Positions 26,226 to 38,121 of a stretch of DNA of 64,000 nt are shown piece after piece. The stretch is from NCBI RefSeq assembly GCF_003545875.1, contig NZ_QHCS01000008.1, positions 62,001 through 126,000 on the forward strand, given 5' to 3'. The DNA comes from Leptospira stimsonii (GTDB taxonomy: Bacteria; Spirochaetota; Leptospiria; Leptospirales; Leptospiraceae). A program made the position numbers and the translations under genes. Below the pieces are notes generated by a model. That model saw only the letters and a list, made by a program, of their open reading frames with translations, was not told where the DNA came from and made no database searches. The stretch's first letter is position 1; each line of letters opens with the position of its first letter.

Positions 26226-27644
26226 CTAAAAGGAATATTTTTCGGATTCAAAGTTGGTGATTTTTAAATCCGAAATTCTCTTCACCGTAGAACTTGTGTT
26301 TTCAATGACGACGTCACCCCTTACGTCGATTTTCCGATCAAAGAGCACTTCACCTTTTACGATCAGTGAAGTGCAGTGCACTAAGGAAGGTATTTCCGGG
26401 AACAATCGATTGAAGTCCTGTATTTTCTTGTAGTATTGTTCATCCAATGTAATCAATACTTCACCTAAGCCTGACTTTTTCCTTTCGTCTGACATCGTGA
26501 TCGAATAATCGTCTAATAGCTGATATGCGTCCGATCTCCTTACGAGGTAGTCTTCGCATTTTTTTACAGGGGCAAATCGATCTCTAGGAATGATGATTCC
26601 CTTGATACGGGTAAAATTTCGTATCGCCGATCCCATCGCGGTTTCCAATTGAAGCACTTCCTTTCCGTCGATCTTCTTCGGATTCACGATTAGGGAGAGT
26701 TCGAAGTTTCCTTGGAGGATTCTTTCCTTAAGTGCTACGAGATTGATCCAGAGATTGTTCGTCGAAAAACTTCTAAACTTTCCCAATCCTTCGAATTCGT
26801 GCATGTGTTCGCCAGGAACCTGTGCCGTTTCTAAAAGTTGATAATTCTCCGGTTTTCCGTTTAAAATTCTTCTGTAAATCGCCCCACCTTTTTTGTCCGC
26901 CAGGGTCTTCGGAGTCATTTCCATACAGAACTCGAGATTTTCTCTCAGTAGATATTCGAGAATTCCCGGATGAACCGTCGCTCCCAGGTTGTCACCGTTG
27001 GAAACAAAGGCTACTTTATAACCGTCTTCGATAAGAGTATCCAAAAGACCGGTTTCCAAAAGAGAAATCCAGATGTCTCCGTGCCCCGGGGGACACCATT
27101 CTTCGTCCGGATTCTTGCATATAATCGGCGTTAGGTTTTCTTTCAAAAGACGAGGAACCTTGTGTTGCAAAAAGGAAGTCGCAAATTTTTGTTTGAATCC
27201 GATTCGTTTCAACTCGGCTTGGCTCTCTTCCTGAGTGTTAAAGCTGTCCATGAGTATCAGAGGAACAGACACGTTATACTTCTTTAAAATGACTTCGGAT
27301 TGTTTAGCAATGATCTCCAAAAAAGACATTCCATTTTTGAGTTCGATCAATGACTTTGGACCGGAAAGTCCCATCGAAGTTCCGAGTCCGCCGTTCAATT
27401 TTATGACGACTAGATTTTTTAAGATCTCGGGTGAGGGAGAAGTTTGTTTTTCGATTTCTTCGAGTGTGATTTCGTCCTTTTGAGGGTCCAAATCCCCGAC
27501 TTCTTCCCAACGAACCATCCCGGTTTCTCCGTTGCGAACCTGGTCCACTTTCTTAAGAAAATCCTGGATGAACGTTTCAGACATTCCTTCCGAGAGCATT
27601 TTTTGCCGGATTTGTCCTTCCGATTTTGATTTTAACGAATCCAT
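26226..27644 (-). CDS. Eukaryote-type UDP-sugar pyrophosphorylase (UTP-glucose-1-phosphate uridylyltransferase-like)
   Basis: This 472-residue protein belongs to the UDPGP family typical of eukaryotic UGPase rather than bacterial GalU. The uridine-binding loop KLNGGLGTSMGLSGPKS is near residue 78, with further motifs WCPPGHGDIW and VSNGDNLGATVHP. It would form UDP-glucose (or a related UDP-sugar) from UTP and the sugar phosphate, feeding glycan or LPS synthesis. A C-terminal beta-helix-like part (VLFDRKIDVRGDVVIENTS) matches UGPase. The first 13 bases overlap the end of the upstream secreted-protein gene. Confidence 0.9.
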   Translation of the reverse strand: MDSLKSKSEGQIRQKMLSEGMSETFIQDFLKKVDQVRNGETGMVRWEEVGDLDPQKDEITLEEIEKQTSPSPEILKNLVVIKLNGGLGTSMGLSGPKSLIELKNGMSFLEIIAKQSEVILKKYNVSVPLILMDSFNTQEESQAELKRIGFKQKFATSFLQHKVPRLLKENLTPIICKNPDEEWCPPGHGDIWISLLETGLLDTLIEDGYKVAFVSNGDNLGATVHPGILEYLLRENLEFCMEMTPKTLADKKGGAIYRRILNGKPENYQLLETAQVPGEHMHEFEGLGKFRSFSTNNLWINLVALKERILQGNFELSLIVNPKKIDGKEVLQLETAMGSAIRNFTRIKGIIIPRDRFAPVKKCEDYLVRRSDAYQLLDDYSITMSDERKKSGLGEVLITLDEQYYKKIQDFNRLFPEIPSLVHCTSLIVKGEVLFDRKIDVRGDVVIENTSSTVKRISDLKITNFESEKYSF

Positions 27645-28039
27645 CGCACCACCGATTTGCTATTGTATTGTTCGTCGAACTCGGTAAACTCGATTGAATA
27701 TTTTTCCGTCGGGTGCGTCGGTTCGTAAATGAGTTTGGCTCGGATCTCTCTTCCTTTTCCGGGAATTTCCTTTGGGGCTTCTTCGTTTTCCGTGTAGAGA
27801 GGAAGAAAAACCAGATATGTATAAATGTAAACGATTCGTTCCGGAGTTTTTCTATAAACCAGAACTCCTTTGCCCGTTAGATCCTTTTTAAGAATTTTCG
27901 TATAAGGAACCGGGAACCATTTTCCCCAGGTATCTTTGAAATTTTTCTCCATGCCCGCGTGAGTCGGTATATTTGAATAGACAGCCGAAGGAAGGATGAA
28001 AAAAATCCCAAGGAAAACAATTAGCTTCTTTGTATTCAT
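27632..28039 (-). CDS. Secreted hypothetical protein
   Basis: It encodes about 135 residues from the ATG at 28039; a longer frame to 28081 is open, but the signal peptide (KKLIVFLGIFFILPSAVYS) then would sit too far in. The mature part has short beta-like segments (ERIVYIYTYLVFLPLYT, RAKLIYEPTHPTEKYSIEF). The 3' end overlaps the UDP-sugar pyrophosphorylase gene by 13 bases. It is divergent from the hydrolase-like gene at 28091. No family recognised. Confidence 0.65.
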   Translation of the reverse strand: MNTKKLIVFLGIFFILPSAVYSNIPTHAGMEKNFKDTWGKWFPVPYTKILKKDLTGKGVLVYRKTPERIVYIYTYLVFLPLYTENEEAPKEIPGKGREIRAKLIYEPTHPTEKYSIEFTEFDEQYNSKSVVRWIR

Positions 28040-28069
28040 GAAAGACTCTGACAGTCTTGTCTTTTCACC

Positions 28070-28951
<882 letters not shown>

Positions 28952-29223
28952 ACGATATTCTTTCCGAGGAAATCGAACGCGGTTTTACGATCTTGCGCGG
29001 ATCCGAACAACAAGTTGGCGATGTTCATTTTCGTGAAAAGGAAAAAGAGAGGAACGGAACGAGTCTAAAAACGAAATCATTTTTTTTCGAGACGGGAATC
29101 GTTTCCTTCATTTGAAGGAGAGCCATTTTGGATTTTGAAAATTGATTTTGTAAACCCGGAAACAACATTCCGAAGTTTCCGAATCACTGTCGATTGAGAA
29201 GGAGTTCGTCTAACGTTGACCGT

Positions 29224-29790
29224 TTACGGTTGACGGAGGATTCGGTACTGATCGTAGAGCGCGTCGTTCGAATCGAAGACTCCATCGCCTATCGCCAGTA
29301 TTTCTCCGGATTGTAAGGAGACGACTCGAAGCTGAAGAACAAAGGTCTGATCGTTGAATTGAACGGAACCGAGAAGAACCAAATCCACTCCGGAAAGTTT
29401 TCCGATTTCCAAGGATTTATCCGAAAGTACGAGTCCGGATTTTTGAAAGGTCTGTTCGTCGATCAATCGACTCAATTGGGATTTTTCTACAAGAATCAAT
29501 TTGCCCGGCTCGTTCATTTGGGTGAGAAGTTGTCCGGAGATATTGGATCCAAGATTGGTGACGGAACCGTTTTCGTTTAACAAAGGAAGGATTGCGAGTT
29601 TCAGAGCATTCTTTCGATCCGGCAAAGAAGATTCTCTGTTGGTTTGAATTTGTCTTTTCAATGAAGAGGAAAGTTCCTCTAAAACGACCGGAAGCTCCTT
29701 CAGAAGACTTCGTTTCCCTCCACGACCGGAACTCGCACAACTCGAGAAACAAAAAAAGAATAAGAATATGATAAAAATGGAATGTTTCAT
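29224..29790 (-). CDS. CsgG/FlgO-like outer-membrane lipoprotein
   Basis: This 188-residue protein has a signal peptide ending in FSSC (Cys18 lipidated). The mature part has the nucleotide-like fold of the CsgG/FlgO/TolB-N type: KLAILPLLNENGS, LVEKSQLSRLIDEQ, SGVDLVLLGSVQ and LRVVSLQSGEIL. The set of NL-S-LT-QM, EK-L-EQ and GVD-L-G-V is characteristic. Its start overlaps the end of the sensor gene by four bases (ATGA), making it the third gene of a coupled operon. The role is probably in envelope signalling or secretion; uncertain. Confidence 0.78.
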   Translation of the reverse strand: MKHSIFIIFLFFFCFSSCASSGRGGKRSLLKELPVVLEELSSSLKRQIQTNRESSLPDRKNALKLAILPLLNENGSVTNLGSNISGQLLTQMNEPGKLILVEKSQLSRLIDEQTFQKSGLVLSDKSLEIGKLSGVDLVLLGSVQFNDQTFVLQLRVVSLQSGEILAIGDGVFDSNDALYDQYRILRQP

Positions 29791-31915
29791 TCGAAATATT
29801 TGACCAAGGTCACCCGATTTCCCGTTGAATTGAACTTCACTACGTCGAAAGTGGAAAGAGCAAATGCGATCCCTCTGGTTTGCAGAGAAGCGGTTTCGTC
29901 CGTCCTCGTAATCGCGTTTCTCACGGTTTTTGCGTGGTTAAAACCTTTCCCCTCGTCCGTAATTCTATAACCTACTTTCTGTCTGGAAAGAAAATATTCC
30001 ACGAGAATTTTTTTATCCCTGTAATATGGATCGTTCTGACGGGTTAGAATGAACTGAAAATAATTTCCTGATTTTAAGGCTTTTGCCTTGTCCTCGTTTG
30101 AAATATTCAAATTTCCGTGTTCGATCGCGTTGATGAGCATTTCCCGAAGACTCGTACGAATCGAAAGTGCGATCGTAGGATCGGTGAAACGGACTAAATT
30201 GAAGGTAAGCCTTTGACTCAAGAGCTCCGCGTTCTGAAGATAATTGTTTACGGAGAATACGATTCTTTCCTCGTCCAAAAATCTTCCCATGAGATCCTGA
30301 TCGGGTTCGTAAGCCCTTCCCAAAATTTCACGTCCGGATTCGTGTTCGAGAATCTGAAGACGAACTTGGAGTTCTTTCGGTTCTTTGAGATACTTTTGTA
30401 AGAAGTCTGCTCGAAAATAAACCGGTTTTCTCGTATTCGAAAGTTCTTCCATTCTTTCCATTACATACAATTTTTTGAATGCGTCTTCCAGTCCGCCGGT
30501 GTTATACATCAATTCAAGAAAATTCTTTCCGATTACATCCGCAGGTTTGAAACCGAGAAAGGTGGAAACGGCCTTGTTCGTTCCGGTGATGTTTCCGTTA
30601 GAGTCCAAATTAAAAAGAAAGTCTTCTTCTCCTTCGTATAAATTCTTATATTGAATCGCGGATTGTTCGTGACGAAGTTTGAGAAGATTCAGGTTTGTGG
30701 CTTGTGTTTCCAAACTCAAAGAAAGCTGTTTGATTCGATCAGCGAGTCCCAAGGAAAGAAGAGCGACTTCGATCGCGGAACCGATCTGAAGACCCCATTG
30801 CGTAAAAAAATTATCCGGAAAAATTCCGAAAGCTTTCATCGCATATAAAAAACTTCCGAAAATAAGAACCGCCCAAGCGGTCAAAAAGAATCGCGCCGGC
30901 CTGTGTCCCTTCCAGACACACTGAAGGCTGTTGATCAAAAGAAGAAACAGCGTAAGGAGAAGAACGATCAAACTGGAAACGACACTAAACGTATAGCTGA
31001 AGAAGCTAAGAGATCCGATACAACCGAAAATGCAGATCGCAATCAAAGGATAATAAAATTTATCCGTAATCGGGGTGATTTTAGAAGATTCTAAAAAGGA
31101 TTTTCCGAAGAGACATGCCGCGAGAAACGCACAAAACATAAAGAAGGGAAGGCAAATGTTTCCCCATTCGGGGCTATTCGGCCAGAGGAATTCATAGGAT
31201 AATCCGTTCAGAGTCAGTTGAAAGAGAACATCAAAAAAAATGAATATACTATAGTAGAGATAACTTTTATCCCTGGTGGTGATCAGAAGAAAAAGATTGT
31301 AAACGAACATCACGATCATCGCGCCGTAATAAAAACCGAGGGTCGCATATTCCTTCGCGGTCTGTTCCAAATATTCCGTCCTCGAATAAGCGGATAAAGG
31401 AATGATGATGGAACTTTTGGATTGGATCCGGATAAAGTAATCGGTTTTGGAAAGAGGAGGTTCGCTGAGTTGAAAGGGAAAGTTTCGATTCTCCGCCAAA
31501 CGTGTTCCAAATGGAAGTTCGTCCCCGGTTACGACCAAGGGCAAACCCCCGTTTCTGGAAGAATACAATTGGATCGAATCGATTAAGCTATATCCGTATT
31601 GGAGAACCCAATTTCGAGTGCCTCGTTCCCTATTGGCGACCGGAACCCGAATCCAAATCGCGGCTTCGGAATATCCGAGGCTGTTATTAAAAAGAGGAAT
31701 GGACTTCCCAGAGAGAAATACGTTTTGAATTTCGGGAAAGGAAAGTTTACCTGTTTTGTCTTCGTAAAAAGTGAGAAAGGGTTGAAGATCGACGTCTTCC
31801 ATAATCACGGTGGGTTCGAACTCGGAAGAATCCGAATCTTCCGCGAGGATGGAAACAACTCCGGAAAAAGCCAAAACGAAGCAGAGTATGGCTTTGTACT
31901 TCCGGAGCCGATCGT

Positions 31916-31919
<4 letters not shown>
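29787..31919 (-). CDS. 7TM-DISM membrane sensor with PAS and RsbW-type ATPase domains
   Basis: This 710-residue sensor starts with GTG, overlapping the upstream gene in GTGA. A signal peptide is followed by an extracytoplasmic DISMED2-like beta domain at about 40-190, seven transmembrane helices at about 195-400, a short coiled coil and a PAS domain at about 430-550. At about 590-710 sits an HATPase_c domain with N-box (EMLINAIEHGN) and G-box (DEGKGFN). There is no histidine dimerisation domain, so it resembles anti-sigma serine kinases (RsbW) rather than a classical histidine kinase. Its output partner is not in the window. Confidence 0.88.
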
Positions 31920-33142
<1,223 letters not shown>

Positions 33143-33431
33143 TCCAAAAGCAGTGTATGAAACCAGGATCTTCGCGTAAAATGAAATTCTGCTCGATTTG
33201 TATTCGAATTCTTCTCCGATTCCGAAACTCGAATTCGCAACGAATTCATCTGAAAATTCCTATTAGAAAAATGGAAAAGAGAATCGTTGCTTGTATAAAA
33301 AGTGCGACTTTTTGAATTGTGGTAATCTCTCTTTTCGAACGTCTCAAAAAAGTATTGAAGAATTCGGGACGTTACCATATTGTCTTGGATACTCTTTTAG
33401 AACGAGATATCACCCGGATAACTGGATACAA

Positions 33432-33938
33432 ATGCTGGCAAAAGGAACGAAGGTAGTCAATGTTGGAATCGCTGACCTGCAAGGCGGGCAGTCTCCTGAA
33501 ATTCTAAGAACGACTCTTGGATCCTGTATCGGAGTCGTGTTTTACGCTCCTGAAAAGAAGGTAGGTGCGATGGCGCACTTTATGCTTTCGAAAGATCCCG
33601 GTGGAAAAGATTCGCAGAAGAATCCGTTCAAATACGCGGAAACCGCGATCCCTTTGCTGATCAAAAAAATGGCCGAGTTCGGTTGTAATCCAAGGGAATA
33701 CGGCGGACGTCTTTTCGGAGGCGCTTCGATGTTCAAAGGGGTCCAGTCCAGTTTTCTCCAGAATATCGGAGAACAGAATATTTTGACCGCACGCGCCATA
33801 TTGGAACAAAACAAGATTCCTTTGATCGTGGAAGATGTCGGAGGTAACGACGGAAGAACCATTAGCTTGTATTTGGACGACGGACGTGTCCTTTTAAAGA
33901 AAGCGGGTTTTGAAAAGTACCTCTACAAGGTCAGGTAA
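33432..33938 (+). CDS. cheD: Chemoreceptor glutamine deamidase CheD
   Basis: It encodes about 168 residues, the usual CheD length, from ATG at 33432 with a GGA site 5 bases upstream. The longer frame from 33291 adds 47 residues that look non-coding. The catalytic region TLGSCIGVVFYAP with its Cys, and the His in GAMAHFML, are intact, as is GRLFGGASMF. CheD deamidates glutamines of chemoreceptors and couples to CheC/CheX adaptation. The HDOD gene follows after 5 bases, a pairing that suggests a joint signalling role. Confidence 0.93.
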   Translation: MLAKGTKVVNVGIADLQGGQSPEILRTTLGSCIGVVFYAPEKKVGAMAHFMLSKDPGGKDSQKNPFKYAETAIPLLIKKMAEFGCNPREYGGRLFGGASMFKGVQSSFLQNIGEQNILTARAILEQNKIPLIVEDVGGNDGRTISLYLDDGRVLLKKAGFEKYLYKVR

Positions 33939-33943
33939 AAAAG

Positions 33944-34795
33944 ATGAAAGAAAAAATAGATCAACTCTTTTTAAACGACGCCCAACTTCCCAGAATCTCC
34001 TCCGTAGTTACGAAAGTAATGCAGATGGTACAAAAGCAGGACGTCGCCATTCCCGATCTCGCAAAAGAAATTTCGAATGATCCCGGCTTGACCGCGGAAG
34101 TGATCAAACTTTCCAATTCGGCGTACTATCGCGCGGCAAAACCGATCAAAACGGTTCAAGAATCTCTGATGACTCTTGGAATCAAGACGGTAAAGGATAT
34201 CATTCTTCTGACCGCTTCCAAAGGAATTCTCAAAAAAGAGTTAAAAGGATACCAAGTAGAAGCAGAAGACAATTGGATTCATTCTCTTACGGTCGCGGAA
34301 CTTTCCAAACGAATCTGCGAACAAAAGAAACTCAAGATCGGAACCGATCTCGCGTTTACGGGTGGACTTTTGCACAACATAGGTAAGGTCATCTTGGCCG
34401 ACTTTTTTCCGGCGGTACTGATCACACTTCGAGAAGAATTAAAAAATCATACTTCTTCGTTTTCGGAGTTGGAGAAAAAACATTTCGGATATTCGCACGA
34501 AGAGGCCGGGGCTAAGCTATTAGCGAAATGGAATTTTCCGAAAGAACTCGTACATGTTGCGGAGAACTACACTCATCCGGAAGACGAAAAGGATTATCCC
34601 GAGTTGGTGTCGGTCGTTCATGTCGCTCACACGATCTCGATTGCGGCCGGTGTGGGAATCGACATTGCAGGTTTGTCGACTCCGATTTCCAATAAAGCTT
34701 TGCAGATTTTAGGAATTACCGATTCTGACTTACAGATGTATTATACGGTTCTACCGGAGATACAGAAACATATCCGTGAGTTAATCCAGGCTTGA
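33944..34795 (+). CDS. HDOD-domain signalling protein
   Basis: This 283-residue protein consists essentially of one HDOD domain (about 15-215; LPRISSVVTKVMQMVQ, IKLSNSAYY, IKTVKDIILLTASKG, GGLLHNIGKV, GYSHEEAGAKLLAKWNFP). Parts of the HD motif are visible (LLHNIGK instead of HD-K), but HDOD domains are generally non-catalytic scaffolds in motility and stress signalling. It follows cheD by 5 bases and overlaps the shikimate kinase gene in TTGA, so the three are one transcript. Confidence 0.9.
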   Translation: MKEKIDQLFLNDAQLPRISSVVTKVMQMVQKQDVAIPDLAKEISNDPGLTAEVIKLSNSAYYRAAKPIKTVQESLMTLGIKTVKDIILLTASKGILKKELKGYQVEAEDNWIHSLTVAELSKRICEQKKLKIGTDLAFTGGLLHNIGKVILADFFPAVLITLREELKNHTSSFSELEKKHFGYSHEEAGAKLLAKWNFPKELVHVAENYTHPEDEKDYPELVSVVHVAHTISIAAGVGIDIAGLSTPISNKALQILGITDSDLQMYYTVLPEIQKHIRELIQA

Positions 34796-35331
34796 AAAAA
34801 AATTTCGCTTTGATCGGCCCGAGGGGGGTCGGCAAATCTAAAATCTCCCGTAAATTATCAAAGATCACAGGAATGCCCGTAATTTCCACGGATATGATTG
34901 CCGTTTATGAAATCGGAGGGATTTCCATTCCGGAATTTATCCAAAGTAAGAATGGAAATTGGAAGCCGTTTCGTGATCTTGAATTTCGAATTTTAGAAAG
35001 GCTAAAAAACGCCAGCGGAATCATCCTGGATTGCGGGGGCGGAATTCTTTTCGATTTGGATTTAAAAGGAAACGAAATCCTAAGTGAGAGAAAAACGGAA
35101 CTCCTCAAGTCCATTGCGACCGTATTCGGTCTTTCCCGTTCCACCGAAGTTTTGGTAGAAAAAATACAAAACGACCCGACCCGGCCGGCACTCAGCGCTG
35201 TCGCCTCTTATCGAAACATCTTAGAATCTCGACTTCCTCACTACGAAAGCGTTTCCGATCACTATCTATCGATAGATGATTTGAAGGTCGAAGAGATTTG
35301 CGACAGAATTCTTCAGAAAATCGACTTTTGA
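34792..35331 (+). CDS. aroK: Shikimate kinase
   Basis: This 179-residue P-loop kinase phosphorylates shikimate in aromatic amino-acid synthesis. Visible are Walker A GPRGVGKS near residue 9, the shikimate-binding ISTDMI (Asp replacing the second Asp region of typical DSD) and LDCGGGILF (the GGG loop), plus NDPTRPAL as lid with Arg. The start is TTG and overlaps the HDOD stop as TTGA. Coupling of a biosynthetic gene to cheD-HDOD is unusual but probably reflects gene packing. A paralogous role cannot be excluded because the DxD is not canonical. Confidence 0.85.
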   Translation: MKKNFALIGPRGVGKSKISRKLSKITGMPVISTDMIAVYEIGGISIPEFIQSKNGNWKPFRDLEFRILERLKNASGIILDCGGGILFDLDLKGNEILSERKTELLKSIATVFGLSRSTEVLVEKIQNDPTRPALSAVASYRNILESRLPHYESVSDHYLSIDDLKVEEICDRILQKIDF

Positions 35332-35443
35332 ATTGACACAATTTGGAAATATTTGATTTCTTTTTTTCAAAGCTACAAAAAAGAATAGAAATCTGTGGAA
35401 TGACGCCTAACGGGTCGAGCACGGATTTGGCAGGAAAGAAGAG

Positions 35444-36340
35444 ATGTCAGAATTGGAACTTCCGAAAAAGAATAAGCATTCGATTGAAAGACTCAGCAAG
35501 ATCATTCGCCAGAGAAATTATAAGAAGGCAACTGCCTATACGTATCTCAAATACAACGTAGACTTCTTGAATTTTGCGGATAAACCGGCGGAGAAAATCA
35601 CTCTGAAGGATCTCAATCGTTATATGGATCATCTGAAAAAGAAGAGGGTTTCTTCCTCAACGATCCAGATCAATGTCAGTTCCCTCAAGATGTTCTTTGA
35701 AGACGTGATGAAAATGGATCTTTTCCGCGACTTTCAGAGACCGGTTCGAGAATATAACAATCCGAATGCGATCACTTTTAAAGAAATGCAGAATATTCTA
35801 AAATCCGCATCTTCCAACGCAAAGCACGAACTGATGTGCGGTCTCGTATATTTCGGGGGTCTTCGAGTTGGAGAATTGATTTCCCTGAAGTGGAATCATC
35901 TCGATCTAAAACGCAAGTGGATTCAGATCAAATCGAGCGTCCTTTCTCAATCGAGGACCGTCGAACTTCCGACGGAACTTCTAACACTGATTAAAAAATA
36001 TGAAAAGGAAGCCTTGGTTTCTGCGAATTCGTATCTGTTCCCGGGAAAGAGCTTAGGATCACATACCACCTCCAGAAACGTGGAAAGAATCATTTCCGAA
36101 ATCGGTAGAAACGCGGGCATTGCAAGTCCGGTGACGGTCTTTACGCTCAGACACAGTCGAGCCCTTCATCTGATCGCCGACGGTTCTCCCCTGGCTCAGG
36201 TAAAAGATTTTCTCGGTCATAAAACATTAGCGAGCACCGAGTCGTACATTCCTGTGAAGAAAAATCTACGCGCCGCCGTTCGAGAAAAATCGAAACAAGA
36301 CGCACTTCGGAATATTCGCAAAAAGTTTAAGACCGGTTAA
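35444..36340 (+). CDS. Tyrosine recombinase (XerC/XerD-like)
   Basis: In this 298-residue protein, an N-terminal SAM-like DNA-binding domain at about 10-105 is followed by the catalytic domain. Catalytic positions are Arg141 (GGLRVGEL), Lys163 (QIKSS hairpin), Arg236, His259 (LGHKTLAST) and nucleophile Tyr268 (ESYIP). In the HxxR box the first position is Phe233 (FTLRHSRA), so one of the usual histidines is missing. Length fits a chromosomal Xer-type enzyme rather than a phage integrase. No dif-like site, integrated element or partner recombinase is visible nearby. Confidence 0.87.
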   Translation: MSELELPKKNKHSIERLSKIIRQRNYKKATAYTYLKYNVDFLNFADKPAEKITLKDLNRYMDHLKKKRVSSSTIQINVSSLKMFFEDVMKMDLFRDFQRPVREYNNPNAITFKEMQNILKSASSNAKHELMCGLVYFGGLRVGELISLKWNHLDLKRKWIQIKSSVLSQSRTVELPTELLTLIKKYEKEALVSANSYLFPGKSLGSHTTSRNVERIISEIGRNAGIASPVTVFTLRHSRALHLIADGSPLAQVKDFLGHKTLASTESYIPVKKNLRAAVREKSKQDALRNIRKKFKTG

Positions 36341-36552
36341 AGTGAGAATTTTCAAACGGCGATTTCAACGATGTTTTCGCTTGTGGATAGGATTGTTAAG
36401 AACCGTGGTCTACGTTTATTTACGAAGAATTTGCATTGATTGATTCTATACAATTTCGGGTTGAATACAAATGATCTTTGGCGGCGGGTCGAATGAGTTG
36501 AGAAGATCGATGAGTTCCCTTTCTTTCGTCAGAATTCTAATTTCCATTTGTT

Positions 36553-37995
36553 TTACACTTTTGAAACAAGTTCCAGTCTTTTCTTTCGAATTTCCCTTCT
36601 TTTCAAAAGAAGACTTTGAATTCTTTGATGTCGCTCTTTCGTAAGCGGCATCAAAAGAAAGATCAGAGCGCCGAGGATGAAGAAACTTCCTACAACGGGC
36701 CCGAAAAGAATCGAAAGACGAAAGCCCAGTTCCGGGATTTGATCGACGGAACCTTCCTGATAACCGATTCCACTCAAAAGAATTCCGCCGAAACCTAAGC
36801 CGAGCGCCCTCGCCACTTTCGTCGCCATCTTCCAGAGCCCGAAGAACCAACCTTCTCTCTTTTCTCCGATCTTGAGCTCGTCGTAGTCGACGATATCCGC
36901 TACGAGAGAATCAAAGAGCAGGACGGCGCCGGCAAAAAAACCTCCGAACACCGCGGCGAATAAGATCGGAAGGATTCCTCTTTCCGGGAATAGAGGATAA
37001 ACCACGAAAGTCATGATTCCCAAAAGAAGGACTCCCCAAAACGCGGGCCATTTTTTTCCGTATCGATTGGAAAGATAGACCCAAAGAAGAATGGATAAAA
37101 TCAGACAAACGACAAACGGAAGAAGAATCATCAATCCGATTTCCGCTTCCGTTAAACGAATTCTATATTTATAATACAGATTTACGATCGAAGAGTTGAA
37201 GGTTCTTCCGAAGGTCGCGATGATAAATGCGAGAATCAAGGGTAAAAAATAACGATTTTTAAAAACGGATGCGATCTGAATAAACCACGTATGTCCGATG
37301 GGGACCTCGGTTTTTTGATTCGGATTCTGCGGTAGCCTTGAATCCTCCACTTTGTCCCTTCCCGAAGTCGCAAAAAAAGCGATGATCGAAGTGAAAACCA
37401 GAATGCCTGCGATCGTTAGGGAAGTGTAATTTCTCGTAATCAAAAGCCGAGAAACTTCGTTTCCGTTCGGAAACAAAGCCGAATAAAAGGAAGGAAGAAT
37501 CAAAACGAGAATAAATCCTATATTACTAAAAAAGAATCTCCATCCGAAGATTCTAGTTCTTTCGGTCGGAGCGAATGTCATTTCTCCTCCGAGTGCGATA
37601 TGCGGAACCGCGAGAATCGTCATGGATGTGTTCACCAAAAGATAAACAAACAATAGAAAAAAGAACTTCTGGGTTTGCGTTTCCAATGTGGGCGGAGAGA
37701 ACATAACGTAGATTGAAATGGCGAGAAGAATTCCTCCGCTCAAAATGTAAGGTCTTCTCTTTCCGAGTTTCGTTCTTGTATGATCGGAAAGATAACCCAT
37801 CAAAGGGTCCGAGATCGCGTCCCAGAGAACGGCGATCGCGAGCGCCAATCCAGCGAGCGAAGCCCTGAGACCGACCGCCGTGACGAAAAATTCCAAAAGA
37901 TAGATTTGCGCGAGTACTTCGACGGCGGTGATTCCGATTTCGGCCACCGCGTATCCCGCCATTACTCGCACGGGAATTGATTTTATTTTTTCCAT
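36553..37995 (-). CDS. MFS transporter of the GPH (glycoside-pentoside-hexuronide) type
   Basis: It encodes about 480 residues with twelve hydrophobic helices. The helix 2-3 loop DAISDPLMGYLSDHTRTKLGKRRPYI is the GPH/MelB signature and suggests cation-coupled uptake of a sugar or related compound. I prefer ATG 37995 (MEKIKSIPVRV); a TTG nine codons upstream is possible. A basic C-terminus (KRREIRKKRLELVSK) ends the protein. It is transcribed downstream of the SDR gene after 127 bases and may not belong to that unit. Substrate unknown. Confidence 0.88.
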   Translation of the reverse strand: MEKIKSIPVRVMAGYAVAEIGITAVEVLAQIYLLEFFVTAVGLRASLAGLALAIAVLWDAISDPLMGYLSDHTRTKLGKRRPYILSGGILLAISIYVMFSPPTLETQTQKFFFLLFVYLLVNTSMTILAVPHIALGGEMTFAPTERTRIFGWRFFFSNIGFILVLILPSFYSALFPNGNEVSRLLITRNYTSLTIAGILVFTSIIAFFATSGRDKVEDSRLPQNPNQKTEVPIGHTWFIQIASVFKNRYFLPLILAFIIATFGRTFNSSIVNLYYKYRIRLTEAEIGLMILLPFVVCLILSILLWVYLSNRYGKKWPAFWGVLLLGIMTFVVYPLFPERGILPILFAAVFGGFFAGAVLLFDSLVADIVDYDELKIGEKREGWFFGLWKMATKVARALGLGFGGILLSGIGYQEGSVDQIPELGFRLSILFGPVVGSFFILGALIFLLMPLTKERHQRIQSLLLKRREIRKKRLELVSKV

Positions 37996-38121
37996 GAAAA
38001 CAGTCCGGGAAGAATTCTTCAACCTAACGCTGATTTTGCGAAACGATCCGGAAGGAACGATCGTACAAAGCGTTTTAGGATGGAATGCTTTTTCGTTTCC
38101 GAAAAGAAATTCTAAATTCCC

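Noticed and set aside
33291..33431. N-terminal extension of CheD
   Set aside because: The added 47 residues do not match CheD, which normally begins close to the internal ATG at 33432.
35444..36340. Recombinase as an integrase of a prophage or island
   Set aside because: No phage genes, tRNA or flanking direct repeats are visible and the length fits Xer-type enzymes.
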